Shown in pieces: positions 1-8,830 of a stretch of DNA of 64,000 nt. Within the stretch, counting starts at the first letter, position 1, and each line of letters opens with the position of its first letter. Source of the stretch: Massilibacteroides vaginae. GTDB taxonomy: Bacteria > Bacteroidota > Bacteroidia > Bacteroidales > Tannerellaceae. The translations under genes were made by a program, and so were the position numbers. The notes below the pieces were generated by a model, which saw nothing but the letters and a program-made list of their open reading frames with translations, did not search any database and was not told where the DNA came from. The stretch lies in NCBI RefSeq assembly GCF_900178525.1, contig NZ_FXDJ01000007.1:62001-126000 (forward strand), in the 5' to 3' direction.

Positions 1-429
1 TTTAACCTTATATATATCCTAGCTCCAAATTTGTTGACTTCTATTACCAGTGACATTCTGTTTTTTCATAAACTCAATCTTATTTCCGATCAAGAAAAAC
101 AACATCTGAAAAAAGAACTGCTTTCTATTCTAAATGTAATAGATGAGGCAGCTCGTTCAGGACTGTTCCGCCGCAAAGAAATATCTATGTACGTATCTCA
201 TGTCATTTTAGATCTGTCTCATTCTTTAATAATCTCCAAAGCCCTCGAAGCATCAGTCATTGATCTGCATTTTCCGAATTCTCTTTTATCTTTCGATAAA
301 GAAATGTGCCAGGCACACATGAAACGTATCCAGATCATTAAAAAATGTTCTTCACTTATAACTCAGTCGGGCGAACTTACCAAAATATCATTTCTTACAA
401 ATCAAAAAGAAATTATAGATTCTCTATAG
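1..429 (+). CDS. Unidentified protein, C-terminal part only
   Basis: The reading frame is open from the first base to a stop at 427-429, so the true start is probably left of the window; a TTG at 31 is only the first possible start inside it. The visible part (about 142 residues) is rich in Leu, Ile, Lys and Glu and looks mainly helical, with no signal peptide or membrane segment and no motif I recognise. A terminator-like hairpin follows about 100 bases downstream. Function unknown. Confidence 0.55.
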   Translation, partial: FNLIYILAPNLLTSITSDILFFHKLNLISDQEKQHLKKELLSILNVIDEAARSGLFRRKEISMYVSHVILDLSHSLIISKALEASVIDLHFPNSLLSFDKEMCQAHMKRIQIIKKCSSLITQSGELTKISFLTNQKEIIDSL

Positions 430-530
430 AGACGATATATTCGCTATAATAATGTTCTATCCTATTCATTCCATCGTTATTGTATAAGGATGAAATGAAC
501 TGTGCCTTATTTTTTTTGTGGAATTCTGCA

Positions 531-562
531 GCATGTAATAAGTGTAAATACATGCTTTTTTA
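531..562 (+). terminator. Intrinsic terminator after the first gene
   Basis: GCATGTA (531-537) pairs with TACATGC (549-555), followed by a run of six T. It ends the transcript of the partial gene. The rest of 430-898 is A+T rich and shows no gene; I could not find a clear TAnnTTTG promoter for the transporter that follows. Confidence 0.6.
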
Positions 563-898
563 TCGCTTATTATAAGATAAAACATGAAATTTAAATGCGA
601 ACAATCTATTTTTTGTAAAATATAAAACATACATACATCCAACACAATTTCATTCTAAATAAGAAATATCTTCGTCTTTTTTTTCGTTTTAAGAAAAAAA
701 ACGACACCCTGTTTTTTTTCCTAATTTCTAAATTGTCCCCATGTTAATCAAGTTAACTTTTAAATCTTAAAAAATTTAAATGACCTTAAATCAAGAACCG
801 ATCCGCATCTGGCAATTTTCGACAGATGAACCTTCTATGAAATTTTAAGCACGTTTTCCTTAGCATTTAATTGCTAATAATCTTAATACGGAACACAC

Positions 899-2089
899 AT
901 GAAAGCATCAAAATGGTTCAAGTTTTCTTTACTTTATTTAGGCGCAATGATATTGTCTATCAGCCAAATGAAGATTTCTCCAACAGACTTACGTGAGTCT
1001 TTTATTTCTTTATTAAACATTAATCCGGTTGAGGTTTCAATCTATGTCTCAATCTTTGCCTTCGCCCCTGTTTTTCTCGCAATACCCGGAGGCAGTTTGG
1101 TGAAAAGATACGGAGCAAAGCAAATTAGCATAGTGATTATGCTGGCTTTATTCTTAGGAAACATTATCGGATATTTTACAGATTCTTATCCGATTATGCT
1201 GATTGCCCGAATTATCGAAGGAGTATCGTTCTCTTTCATTATGGTAACCGGAATGGTCTTGATTACCCATTGGTTCAAAGATGGAGGATACGGACTGGCT
1301 GTCGGAATATTCGGAACATTTTCAGCATTTGGTTATGCGGCGGTTATATATGTGCTGCCTATGATATACGAAAGCTATGGTCTGAAAAGTATTTGGCTGT
1401 CGCTTGCTGTTTCTGCGGCTTTGATAGGTTTGTTGTTTATTATATTATTTGATAATCCGCTCGGCGATTCAACATCTGCTGAAAGGGTAAAAAAAGCATC
1501 GCTCAGAGAGGCGTTTAGCAATTCCCGTATAATAATGTTAGCAATAGCTATGTCTACCGTTAGCTTCATTCTGTTTACATTCTTAGATGGCTACCCTACT
1601 ATATTTAAAACTGTCTATAATTTATCGCTTGAAACTTCGAGCTTCAACTCTATGATATTCGGTCTGATAGGTATCCCGGTAGGGCTTATTATCGGATTTC
1701 TTATCGAAAAAACAGGCAAACCGCTCACTATTGGATTTTTCTCTTTCATTGTAATGACCATAGCCTGTTTTGTAACAAACAAAACCCCGGAAACCCTATT
1801 GTTAGTACAAGTCATTATTTTATCTACTTGTATAAGCTTTACTTCAACCGCTATTGCTTCTTCGGTTCCAAAGGTTGTACATCATTCAGGATTAATAGAA
1901 GACAGTTTTGCAATTGTATATTTATTCTATTACATCGGCGCATTAATCGGAATTCCTATTGTTTCAGGTTTGGTAAGTAGCTACGGATGGGCTATAGGAG
2001 TTCTGCCTCTTACAGTAGTTGCATTGTTGGGTGCAATACTATCATATCCATTTTACAGACGTGAAAACAAAGCAATCAAAAGTAATTAA
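899..2089 (+). CDS. MFS transporter
   Basis: The 396-residue protein has about 12 hydrophobic segments and a cytoplasmic-loop signature of the major facilitator superfamily between segments 2 and 3 (GGSLVKRYGAKQ, around residues 63-75). It resembles the CynX/NimT-type branch, which exports or imports small organic ions across the inner membrane. It lies 35 bases upstream of kynureninase in the same orientation, so kynurenine, anthranilate or a related aromatic compound is a reasonable but unproved substrate. The start is the first ATG after a long intergenic gap. Confidence 0.75.
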   Translation: MKASKWFKFSLLYLGAMILSISQMKISPTDLRESFISLLNINPVEVSIYVSIFAFAPVFLAIPGGSLVKRYGAKQISIVIMLALFLGNIIGYFTDSYPIMLIARIIEGVSFSFIMVTGMVLITHWFKDGGYGLAVGIFGTFSAFGYAAVIYVLPMIYESYGLKSIWLSLAVSAALIGLLFIILFDNPLGDSTSAERVKKASLREAFSNSRIIMLAIAMSTVSFILFTFLDGYPTIFKTVYNLSLETSSFNSMIFGLIGIPVGLIIGFLIEKTGKPLTIGFFSFIVMTIACFVTNKTPETLLLVQVIILSTCISFTSTAIASSVPKVVHHSGLIEDSFAIVYLFYYIGALIGIPIVSGLVSSYGWAIGVLPLTVVALLGAILSYPFYRRENKAIKSN

Positions 2090-2124
2090 AACATTATTAA
2101 CTATAAATATAGGAGAAAATAAAA

Positions 2125-3414
2125 ATGGCAAACAAAAATTTTAACCCCGGATTAGATTACGCACGCGAACTTGATCAAAAAGATCCTCTCGGAAGTTTTA
2201 GAGACAGATTCTACCAATTGGAGAGCGACAAAATATATATGGACGGAAATTCACTTGGCCTTGCATCGAAAGATGCAGAAGAAGCCTTGCTGGATATGTT
2301 CAATGTATGGAAAACAGAAGGTATTTTACTCTGGAACACTAAAGGTGGTTATTATTTTCAATATGCACGTGAAATTGGTAATAGATTAGCAAAACTAATA
2401 TGCGCGGGCGAAAATGAAGTTATTGTTACCGGAAATACAACCATCAACGTTCATCAGATGATTGGTACATTCTGGCGCCCTACAAAGGAAAGATATAAAA
2501 TATTGGTTGACGACCTGAACTTCCCAACCGACCGTTATGCTGTAGACAGTCAGGTTGAGTTGAAAGGGATGAAAGTTGAAGACGTAGTAAAAGTTGTAAA
2601 AAGCAGAGACGGTATTTTCATCAATGAAGATGATGTTATTGAAGCTATGACCGACGATGTTGCAGTTATTCTGCTTCCGTCTGTTCTTTATCGTAGTTCT
2701 CAGCTTGTTGATATGGAACGTGTAACTAAAGAAGCTCATAAAAGAGGCATTTATATTGGTTGGGACCTTTGCCACTCGATAGGATGTGTTGAGCACGATT
2801 TCGAAAAGATTGATCCCGATTTTGCGATTTGGTGTAATTACAAATATCTATCAGGCGGACCGGGAGCAACAGCTGGATTATATGTGAATAAAAAGCACTT
2901 TGGCAAACCTGTCGGACTTGCTGGATGGTTTGGAAATAGAGACGAAACACAATTCCAACTTCGCCATAAATTCGACCAAGCACCCGATGCTATTGCATGG
3001 CAGACAGGTACACCCAGTCATTTTGCAATGGCTCCGTTAAATGGTGTTTTGAATATTTATGACGAAGCAGGTTTAAAAAACGTACGGGAAAAATCGCTTA
3101 ATCTAACCGCATATTTAATGTATTTGATTGATACAACTTTGTTAGAATACGGATATTCGTACAACAATCCTACCGACGACACAAAACGCGGAGGACACGT
3201 ATCGCTGGTACATAACGAGGCTTACCGTATCTGCCTGGCATTGAAAGATCATAACGTAATTCCCGACTATCGTGAACCAAACGTTATCCGTCTGGCACCA
3301 ATCGCCCTTTACAATAGCTACGAAGATGCGTACAAGCTTGTTGAGGCGTTGAAAACAATCGGCGAAAACAAAGAGTGGGAAAAGTACAGTGCGGAGAGAG
3401 CAATGGTAATGTAA
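2125..3414 (+). CDS. kynU: Kynureninase
   Basis: This is a PLP-dependent fold-type I enzyme of 429 residues, normal length for kynureninase, which splits L-kynurenine (or 3-hydroxykynurenine) to anthranilate (or 3-hydroxyanthranilate) and alanine. Family landmarks are MDGNSLGL near residue 40, FPTDRYAV near 130, WDLCHSIG near 212, the PLP-lysine region WCNYKYLSGGPGA near 236-248, and GWFG near 269. No tryptophan dioxygenase or formamidase gene is adjacent, so the enzyme may act on imported kynurenine or feed an anthranilate-using route. It follows the MFS gene closely and is probably co-transcribed with it. Confidence 0.9.
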   Translation: MANKNFNPGLDYARELDQKDPLGSFRDRFYQLESDKIYMDGNSLGLASKDAEEALLDMFNVWKTEGILLWNTKGGYYFQYAREIGNRLAKLICAGENEVIVTGNTTINVHQMIGTFWRPTKERYKILVDDLNFPTDRYAVDSQVELKGMKVEDVVKVVKSRDGIFINEDDVIEAMTDDVAVILLPSVLYRSSQLVDMERVTKEAHKRGIYIGWDLCHSIGCVEHDFEKIDPDFAIWCNYKYLSGGPGATAGLYVNKKHFGKPVGLAGWFGNRDETQFQLRHKFDQAPDAIAWQTGTPSHFAMAPLNGVLNIYDEAGLKNVREKSLNLTAYLMYLIDTTLLEYGYSYNNPTDDTKRGGHVSLVHNEAYRICLALKDHNVIPDYREPNVIRLAPIALYNSYEDAYKLVEALKTIGENKEWEKYSAERAMVM

Positions 3415-3569
3415 TTAATAATTGTGTTTAATAATTGTGTTTAGAAAGAAGAGGTTAGCTAAGTCCAATATAATTAACCTCGACTTTCTATACCTCGATT
3501 GTTCTTTACTCAGCACCAATATAAGAGATCAATTTCAATCCATATTTCATTAATGATAAAGATTCGACT

Positions 3570-4871
3570 ATGAAAAATATTTGGATTCTAATAGGGTTTA
3601 TGTTTGTATTTGTCCCTTCCTTTTTTGCTAAAGGAGAAAATATCAGCAAAGATAATGATAATTTAAACACTCAAATTCAAGAAGATACAGTCACTAAAAA
3701 CGATGTTGAAACATCTCTTACTAATATAGCTAAAAATATCTATTTCTCTGCCTATTTCCAAGGTCAGTATCAACATGGACAAAAGGATGTGAATAGAATG
3801 ATGGTTGGATCGACAAATGAAAATTATGGAAAAAAATCATTCAACAGATTTGGTCTTAGAAGGGCGTTTTTCAGTACAATGTACGAAACAGGTATTGTTC
3901 AAGCATTGCTGACAGTGGAAGTTAAAGACAATAAGGAAATGTGGTTCAGTGATGCTTTTTTAAATATTTCAGACCCTTGGACAAAGCGCTTCAGTCTGTC
4001 TCTGGGATCATTGAACCCAAACTTCGGGTACGAGCTAAGTATTTCGCCTTCGGCATACGAACTGATAGAAGGAACATCATTTCTGTATAGCTTACTGCCG
4101 GATATTTACGACATCGGGGCACAACTAAATTATAAAGCTCCGGAGAAGTATGCCAATTTGAATGTTAAGCTCAGCCTTATCGGAGGTAACGGTGTGCAAA
4201 GGGAAACTGATAGTCGCCGCGATTTTGTAGGAACAATCACGGCCTCTACAAGCAAAAAAATGCCCGTTCGTTTATCGGGAGGTGTATCTTACTATTATGG
4301 TTCGGTATATCAAGGAAGCGAAGATATTTATAAAATGGAAGGAGAAAAATTTGTACTAAACAACAACTCTGATAATATCGGGAAATATGCAAAACGCGAA
4401 TACTTCGATGTCAATGCTCAACTTGCCTTTGATACGTCATTCGGATTAAGTCAACTTCGGGGCGAGTATGTATTCGGAACACAACCGGCAGGTAGTGATT
4501 TTTATGACAGCCCTAATTCGAAAGACAGACCGACAACGGATACTTACATCAGAGATTTTAATGGCGGTTATGTATATTACCTGCAACAAATCGGAGCAAA
4601 AATACCTTTGACGTTTTGGGGTGGTTACAGTTGGCACGACCCAAACACGAAAGTTTCAAATGATGAAATCGGAAAATACAATACCAATGTGACCGATATT
4701 CGCTATCAAACAGTAAGTTTAGGTTTAATCTGGCTGCCGTATCCCGGAATCCGCGTACAAGCATTTTATGAAATGCCTATTAATGAAAAATCGATAAATC
4801 TGGCAGAACAAGGCTACAACAGAAACAGAAAAGACAATGTATTTTCACTAAGAGTTCAATATAAATATTAA
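3570..4871 (+). CDS. Outer membrane beta-barrel porin (OprO/P-like)
   Basis: The 433-residue protein has an N-terminal signal peptide (hydrophobic stretch to about residue 20), an acidic/polar linker, then many alternating aromatic beta strands, and it ends in a C-terminal aromatic residue (QYKY), typical of outer membrane barrels. The overall look is that of phosphate-selective porin O/P relatives in Bacteroidetes, but substrate cannot be read from sequence. It is 25 bases upstream of pntAA and 155 bases downstream of kynU, so it could belong to either neighbouring unit. A short direct repeat (TAATAATTGTGTT, twice) lies just after the kynU stop codon. Confidence 0.7.
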   Translation: MKNIWILIGFMFVFVPSFFAKGENISKDNDNLNTQIQEDTVTKNDVETSLTNIAKNIYFSAYFQGQYQHGQKDVNRMMVGSTNENYGKKSFNRFGLRRAFFSTMYETGIVQALLTVEVKDNKEMWFSDAFLNISDPWTKRFSLSLGSLNPNFGYELSISPSAYELIEGTSFLYSLLPDIYDIGAQLNYKAPEKYANLNVKLSLIGGNGVQRETDSRRDFVGTITASTSKKMPVRLSGGVSYYYGSVYQGSEDIYKMEGEKFVLNNNSDNIGKYAKREYFDVNAQLAFDTSFGLSQLRGEYVFGTQPAGSDFYDSPNSKDRPTTDTYIRDFNGGYVYYLQQIGAKIPLTFWGGYSWHDPNTKVSNDEIGKYNTNVTDIRYQTVSLGLIWLPYPGIRVQAFYEMPINEKSINLAEQGYNRNRKDNVFSLRVQYKY

Positions 4872-4896
4872 ACAAACTAACAAAAAGACAAGTATT

Positions 4897-6054
4897 ATGA
4901 TTATTGGAATACCAAGAGAAATTATGCCTGGAGAAGCTCGTGTGGCAGCAAGTCCGGAAGCTGTGAAAAAGTATATCACAGATGGTGCAACAGTATTGGT
5001 TGAACAAAGTGCAGGAGTGGGATCATATTATCTCGACGAGCACTATATTGATGCCGGAGCGCAAATTATTAATTCAGCCGAAGAGGTATATCAGAAAGCT
5101 GATTTGATATTGAAAGTAAAAGAGCCTCTTTTCAATAAAACCTACAATAAGCACGAAGTAGAACTGATGCACAAAGGTCAGTATCTGATCACGTTTATAC
5201 ATCCGGCATCACCGGTAAACCACGAAATGGTAAAAAAACTGGCCGAATATGGTGTAATAAGCATGACGTTAGACAGCGTTCCGCGTATCTCTCGTGCGCA
5301 ATCAATGGATGCGTTGACATCTATGAGCACCTGTGCCGGATATAAAGGCATACTGATGGCGGCCAACGAACTTCCTAAGTTCATTCCACCAATGTTCACT
5401 GCCGTAGGTGCTATACAGCCGGCAAAAGTCTTGGTTATTGGTGTTGGAGTCGGAGGTTTGCAGGCATTGGCTACAGCCAAACGTTTGGGAGCTACAACCT
5501 ATGCAACCGATATTCGCCCTGCGGCCGTTGAACAAGCACAAAGTCTCGGAGCAAAAGTTGTTGACTTAGGGATTCCGGCTGATATGGCAATCGCTGAAGG
5601 TGGATATGCCAAAGAGTTACCGGAAGATTGGCTTGTAAAAGAACGTGCTAAACTGACCGAAGTTATCAAAGAAATGGATATCGTATTCTGTGGGGCATTG
5701 ATTCCGGGTAAAATTGCTCCGATCTTGCTTACAGAAGATATGGTCAAAGAAATGCCACACGGTTCTGTGATTGTCGATATTTCAATCGATCAAGGAGGTA
5801 ACTGTGAATTAACACCTCCGGGAACTACCGAAGTTAAACATGGAGTTACAATTATCGGAGTAAAAAATATACCCGGAACGTTAGCAACAAGTTCAACTTG
5901 GATGTTTGCACAGAATGTATACAATCTGGTAAAATTCTTAACCAAAGATGGTAAAATAGAATTGGATATGGCCGACGAAATCGTAAAAGCTATTCTTGTT
6001 ACGATAGACGGAAAGATTGTGCACACAGGTGCATTGGAAGCGATGAGCAAATAA
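4897..6054 (+). CDS. pntAA: Re/Si-specific NAD(P) transhydrogenase, alpha-1 (domain I)
   Basis: This 385-residue protein is the NAD(H)-binding soluble domain I of the proton-translocating transhydrogenase, as a separate polypeptide as in Rhodospirillum rubrum (about 384 residues). It carries the alanine dehydrogenase/PNT N-terminal domain (IGIPREIMPGEARVA at the start) and the nucleotide-binding GVGVGGLQALATAKRLGA near residues 187-204. With PntAB and PntB it couples hydride transfer between NAD(H) and NADP(H) to proton movement across the inner membrane. An intrinsic terminator lies between it and pntAB, suggesting more pntAA message than pntAB-pntB message. Confidence 0.95.
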   Translation: MIIGIPREIMPGEARVAASPEAVKKYITDGATVLVEQSAGVGSYYLDEHYIDAGAQIINSAEEVYQKADLILKVKEPLFNKTYNKHEVELMHKGQYLITFIHPASPVNHEMVKKLAEYGVISMTLDSVPRISRAQSMDALTSMSTCAGYKGILMAANELPKFIPPMFTAVGAIQPAKVLVIGVGVGGLQALATAKRLGATTYATDIRPAAVEQAQSLGAKVVDLGIPADMAIAEGGYAKELPEDWLVKERAKLTEVIKEMDIVFCGALIPGKIAPILLTEDMVKEMPHGSVIVDISIDQGGNCELTPPGTTEVKHGVTIIGVKNIPGTLATSSTWMFAQNVYNLVKFLTKDGKIELDMADEIVKAILVTIDGKIVHTGALEAMSK

Positions 6055-6067
6055 ATTTATCACAACT

Positions 6068-6106
6068 AAGGCTGCTTTACCCTTTCGATAGAGCAGCCTT
6101 TTTTAT
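6068..6106 (+). terminator. Internal terminator between pntAA and pntAB
   Basis: AAGGCTGCT (6068-6076) pairs perfectly with AGCAGCCTT (6092-6100), followed by a T run. It lies only 13 bases before the pntAB start codon, so it must be read through, or a second promoter must exist, for pntAB and pntB to be expressed. Confidence 0.8.
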
Positions 6107-6118
6107 AATAATGACATT

Positions 6119-6427
6119 ATGAATCCTATTTTTTTAATTGCAATATTTTTAATTGCCTCGTTTGTAGGTTATTTAATAATAAAAAATGTACCGAGTTTAT
6201 TACACACACCGCTAATGTCAGGAATGAATGCGTTGGCCGGGATATGTCTGTTAGGAGCGATAGTTGCTGTGGGCTATTCCTACCAAGACGGTGGCGCGGG
6301 ACTAATAGCCGGACAAATATTCGGAGGCTTAGGCGTATTGTTAGCAACGGTAAATGTTGTTGCAGGATTTGGAGTTACGCACCGCATGTTAAAGATTTTT
6401 AACCCTAAGAAGAAAACTACAAAATGA
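6119..6427 (+). CDS. pntAB: Transhydrogenase alpha-2 (membrane domain II part)
   Basis: The 102-residue protein has three to four hydrophobic helices and matches the small membrane subunit of three-polypeptide transhydrogenases, which forms part of the proton channel with the N-terminal part of PntB. Its stop codon overlaps the pntB start (ATGA at 6424-6427), indicating translational coupling. Length is normal for the family. Confidence 0.9.
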   Translation: MNPIFLIAIFLIASFVGYLIIKNVPSLLHTPLMSGMNALAGICLLGAIVAVGYSYQDGGAGLIAGQIFGGLGVLLATVNVVAGFGVTHRMLKIFNPKKKTTK

Positions 6428-8403
6428 TGACGGAAACTTTATATTATATTATCTGCGGCGTATTATCTCTTTTGGCTATGTATGGCATAGCTATGATGAG
6501 TAAAGTACCTACTGCCGTAAGGGGTAATCTGTTGCTCTCTTTCTGCATGTTTGCAGGTATTATTTTAACCTTGTTCTACTATAAAATATTCGATGCGGTA
6601 ACTATTTACGGGTTCATACTTGCGGGCACTGTAATCGGAGCTATTCTTGCACAAAGGGTACAAATGATACAGATGCCTCAGACGGTAGCAATGCTCAATG
6701 GATTGGGTGGACTATCCGGAGCAATAGTAGGCGGACTTACAGTAGTAGGCATCGGTGTACACGCATCAGAATTCCCGTTGTTTGTTAATGTAACAGGTGT
6801 ACTTGCCGTTGTTGTAGGAATGGTAACTTTCGTAGGCAGTATGGTAGCGGCTGCAAAATTGCATAGGATTCTACCGCAACGACCTATTGTATGGAAATAT
6901 CACGAATTGATTACTACGACTTTACTTGTTGGCTCAATAGTTACAGTTGGATTATCTTTTATTATAGGAAAAGATTTTGGACTATTATCTAACGTAGACT
7001 TTATTTTGATTTTAGCTTCTGTATTAGGATCTCTGTTTGGATATGTGTTTGCTATCAGGGTTGGAGGTGCCGATATGCCAATTACTATATCACTATTAAC
7101 ATCATTAGCGGGAGTTGCCGCCGCAATTGCCGGTATGGCTATAGGTGACTTGCTGGTGGTATCAATTGGCGGTATTGTCGGATCTTCAGGATTATTGCTA
7201 ACTCAAATCATGTGCAAAGCGATGAATAGAAAGCTCATGGTTATATTGACCGGTAAGACGGCAGCCAGCACTACGATAGTGTTGGAACAAGCAATCACAA
7301 ATAAACCCGAAGCTGCACCGATAGAAAAAAAGGAAGAGAAAAACATCGGAAAAGTAATTCGTGAGGCTAAGTCGGCTATTATTGTTCCCGGTTATGGAAT
7401 GGCATTGGCTCAAGCCCAGCATCAGGTACGTCAGTTAGCAACTATGTTAGAAGCACAAGGCACCAAGGTGCGTTATGCCGTACATCCCGTAGCCGGACGC
7501 ATGCCCGGACACATGAATGTACTACTTGCCGAAGCAGATGTGGCCTACGACCAACTCTATGAGATGGACGCCATAAATGATGATTTTAAGGATACAGACT
7601 TGGTCGTTGTCATAGGAGCTAACGATGTATTGAATCCAGCTGCGAGAGATGCGGAAGGTACTCCCATATACGGTATGCCCGTATTGAACGTGGATCAGTC
7701 TAAGAATATAATTATCTGCAATTACGACCTAAAACCGGGTTATGCCGGAGTGCCCAATCCTCTTTACGACATGAAAGAGAAAGTAACCATGATGCTCGGA
7801 GATGCCAAAGAATCATTAAATCAATTAATGACAGATATACGTAGTACATCTTCAGAATCTGCATCCGAACCTATAGCAGAAGAAGTTTCAGAGGAATCTA
7901 AATTAGGTGATATATTGCGCAATGCTAAATCTGCGATTGTTGTTCCCGGTTATGGAATGGCATTGGCTCAAGCCCAGCATCAGGTACGTCAGTTAGCAAC
8001 TATGTTAGAAGCACAAGGCACCAAGGTGCGTTATGCCGTACATCCCGTTGCCGGACGCATGCCTGGACACATGAATGTACTACTTGCCGAAGCAGATGTA
8101 GCCTACGACCAACTCTATGAGATGGACGCCATAAATGATGATTTCAAGGATACAGACTTAGCAGTTGTTATAGGAGCTAATGATGTGTTGAATCCAGCTG
8201 CGAGAGATGCAGAAGGAACTCCGATATATGGCATGCCGGTATTGAACGTGGATCAGACAAAAAATATAATAATCTGCAACTATGACCTAAAACCAGGTTA
8301 TGCAGGAGTGCCCAATCCACTTTACGACATGACAGATAAAGTAACCATGATGCTCGGAGATGCCAAAGAATCATTAAACAAACTCATGGAATATTCAAAA
8401 TAA
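6424..8403 (+). CDS. pntB: Transhydrogenase beta subunit with duplicated NADP domain
   Basis: PntB normally has about 460 residues: eight or nine membrane helices (domain II) followed by one NADP(H)-binding domain III. Here it is 659 residues, because domain III occurs twice (about residues 303-475 and 489-658). Both copies hold VPGYGMALAQAQHQVRQLA, GRMPGHMNVLLAEADVAYD and VIGANDVLNPAARDAEGTP, and they differ at only a few positions over about 155 residues. At the place where E. coli PntB has Lys-Arg-Ser for the NADP 2'-phosphate, both copies read ICNYDLKPGYAGVPNPLY. The nucleotide repeat unit is 558 bases. This is the last gene of the pnt operon, before a strong terminator. Confidence 0.95.
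   Translation: MMTETLYYIICGVLSLLAMYGIAMMSKVPTAVRGNLLLSFCMFAGIILTLFYYKIFDAVTIYGFILAGTVIGAILAQRVQMIQMPQTVAMLNGLGGLSGAIVGGLTVVGIGVHASEFPLFVNVTGVLAVVVGMVTFVGSMVAAAKLHRILPQRPIVWKYHELITTTLLVGSIVTVGLSFIIGKDFGLLSNVDFILILASVLGSLFGYVFAIRVGGADMPITISLLTSLAGVAAAIAGMAIGDLLVVSIGGIVGSSGLLLTQIMCKAMNRKLMVILTGKTAASTTIVLEQAITNKPEAAPIEKKEEKNIGKVIREAKSAIIVPGYGMALAQAQHQVRQLATMLEAQGTKVRYAVHPVAGRMPGHMNVLLAEADVAYDQLYEMDAINDDFKDTDLVVVIGANDVLNPAARDAEGTPIYGMPVLNVDQSKNIIICNYDLKPGYAGVPNPLYDMKEKVTMMLGDAKESLNQLMTDIRSTSSESASEPIAEEVSEESKLGDILRNAKSAIVVPGYGMALAQAQHQVRQLATMLEAQGTKVRYAVHPVAGRMPGHMNVLLAEADVAYDQLYEMDAINDDFKDTDLAVVIGANDVLNPAARDAEGTPIYGMPVLNVDQTKNIIICNYDLKPGYAGVPNPLYDMTDKVTMMLGDAKESLNKLMEYSK
7351..8403 (+). repeat. 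Tandem duplication of the pntB domain III segment
   Basis: The stretch starting near 7370 (AAGTCGGCTATT...) recurs 558 bases later near 7928, in frame. Long blocks are identical at the nucleotide level (for example from GGTTATGGAATGGCATTGGC onward), and scattered third-position changes occur mostly in the second half. The near-identity suggests either a recent duplication or continuing gene conversion between the copies. Confidence 0.9.
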
Positions 8404-8410
8404 ATAAACA

Positions 8411-8450
8411 AACTACCTCGTTAAAAACAGACGACGAGGTAGTTTTTTTC
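8411..8450 (+). terminator. Intrinsic terminator of the pnt operon
   Basis: AACTACCTCGT (8411-8421) pairs with ACGAGGTAGTT (8434-8444), followed by a T run. The remaining sequence to the next gene (8451-8830) is A+T rich and holds no gene I can support. Confidence 0.85.
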
Positions 8451-8830
8451 GGGTAGCACGCTACTGAATGTAATATGGTTATAAAATTTAATTTTAGCTG
8501 GAATATTATCTCAAACAAACTCTAAATCCATCTTATTGTCAGTTTGTACTCTTGTATGTTTTTCAAAAATAAAGAAACGCCTCTTTTAGACTAAGAAATT
8601 ACTCATATAATCCTGATTTTTAATTGGTGAATAAAAAGTTTTTGTTACCAATACGCGGAGATTGTGTCGTCAGACATAAGACTATTACTTTTAATTTAGA
8701 AAAACGGGGAATTTCACTATAATGTGGCATATCTTCCATTTCATTTGTGTATTTCCTTCTATTTTTTTTGCAAACACCTAACATTTTATCGAAATTTGCT
8801 TATCTGGTTATGCTTATTACATTAATGTAT

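Noticed and set aside
3415-3450. Tandem TAATAATTGTGTT after kynU as a regulatory element
   Set aside because: Only two short A+T-rich copies, easily arising by slippage; no stem or promoter pattern.
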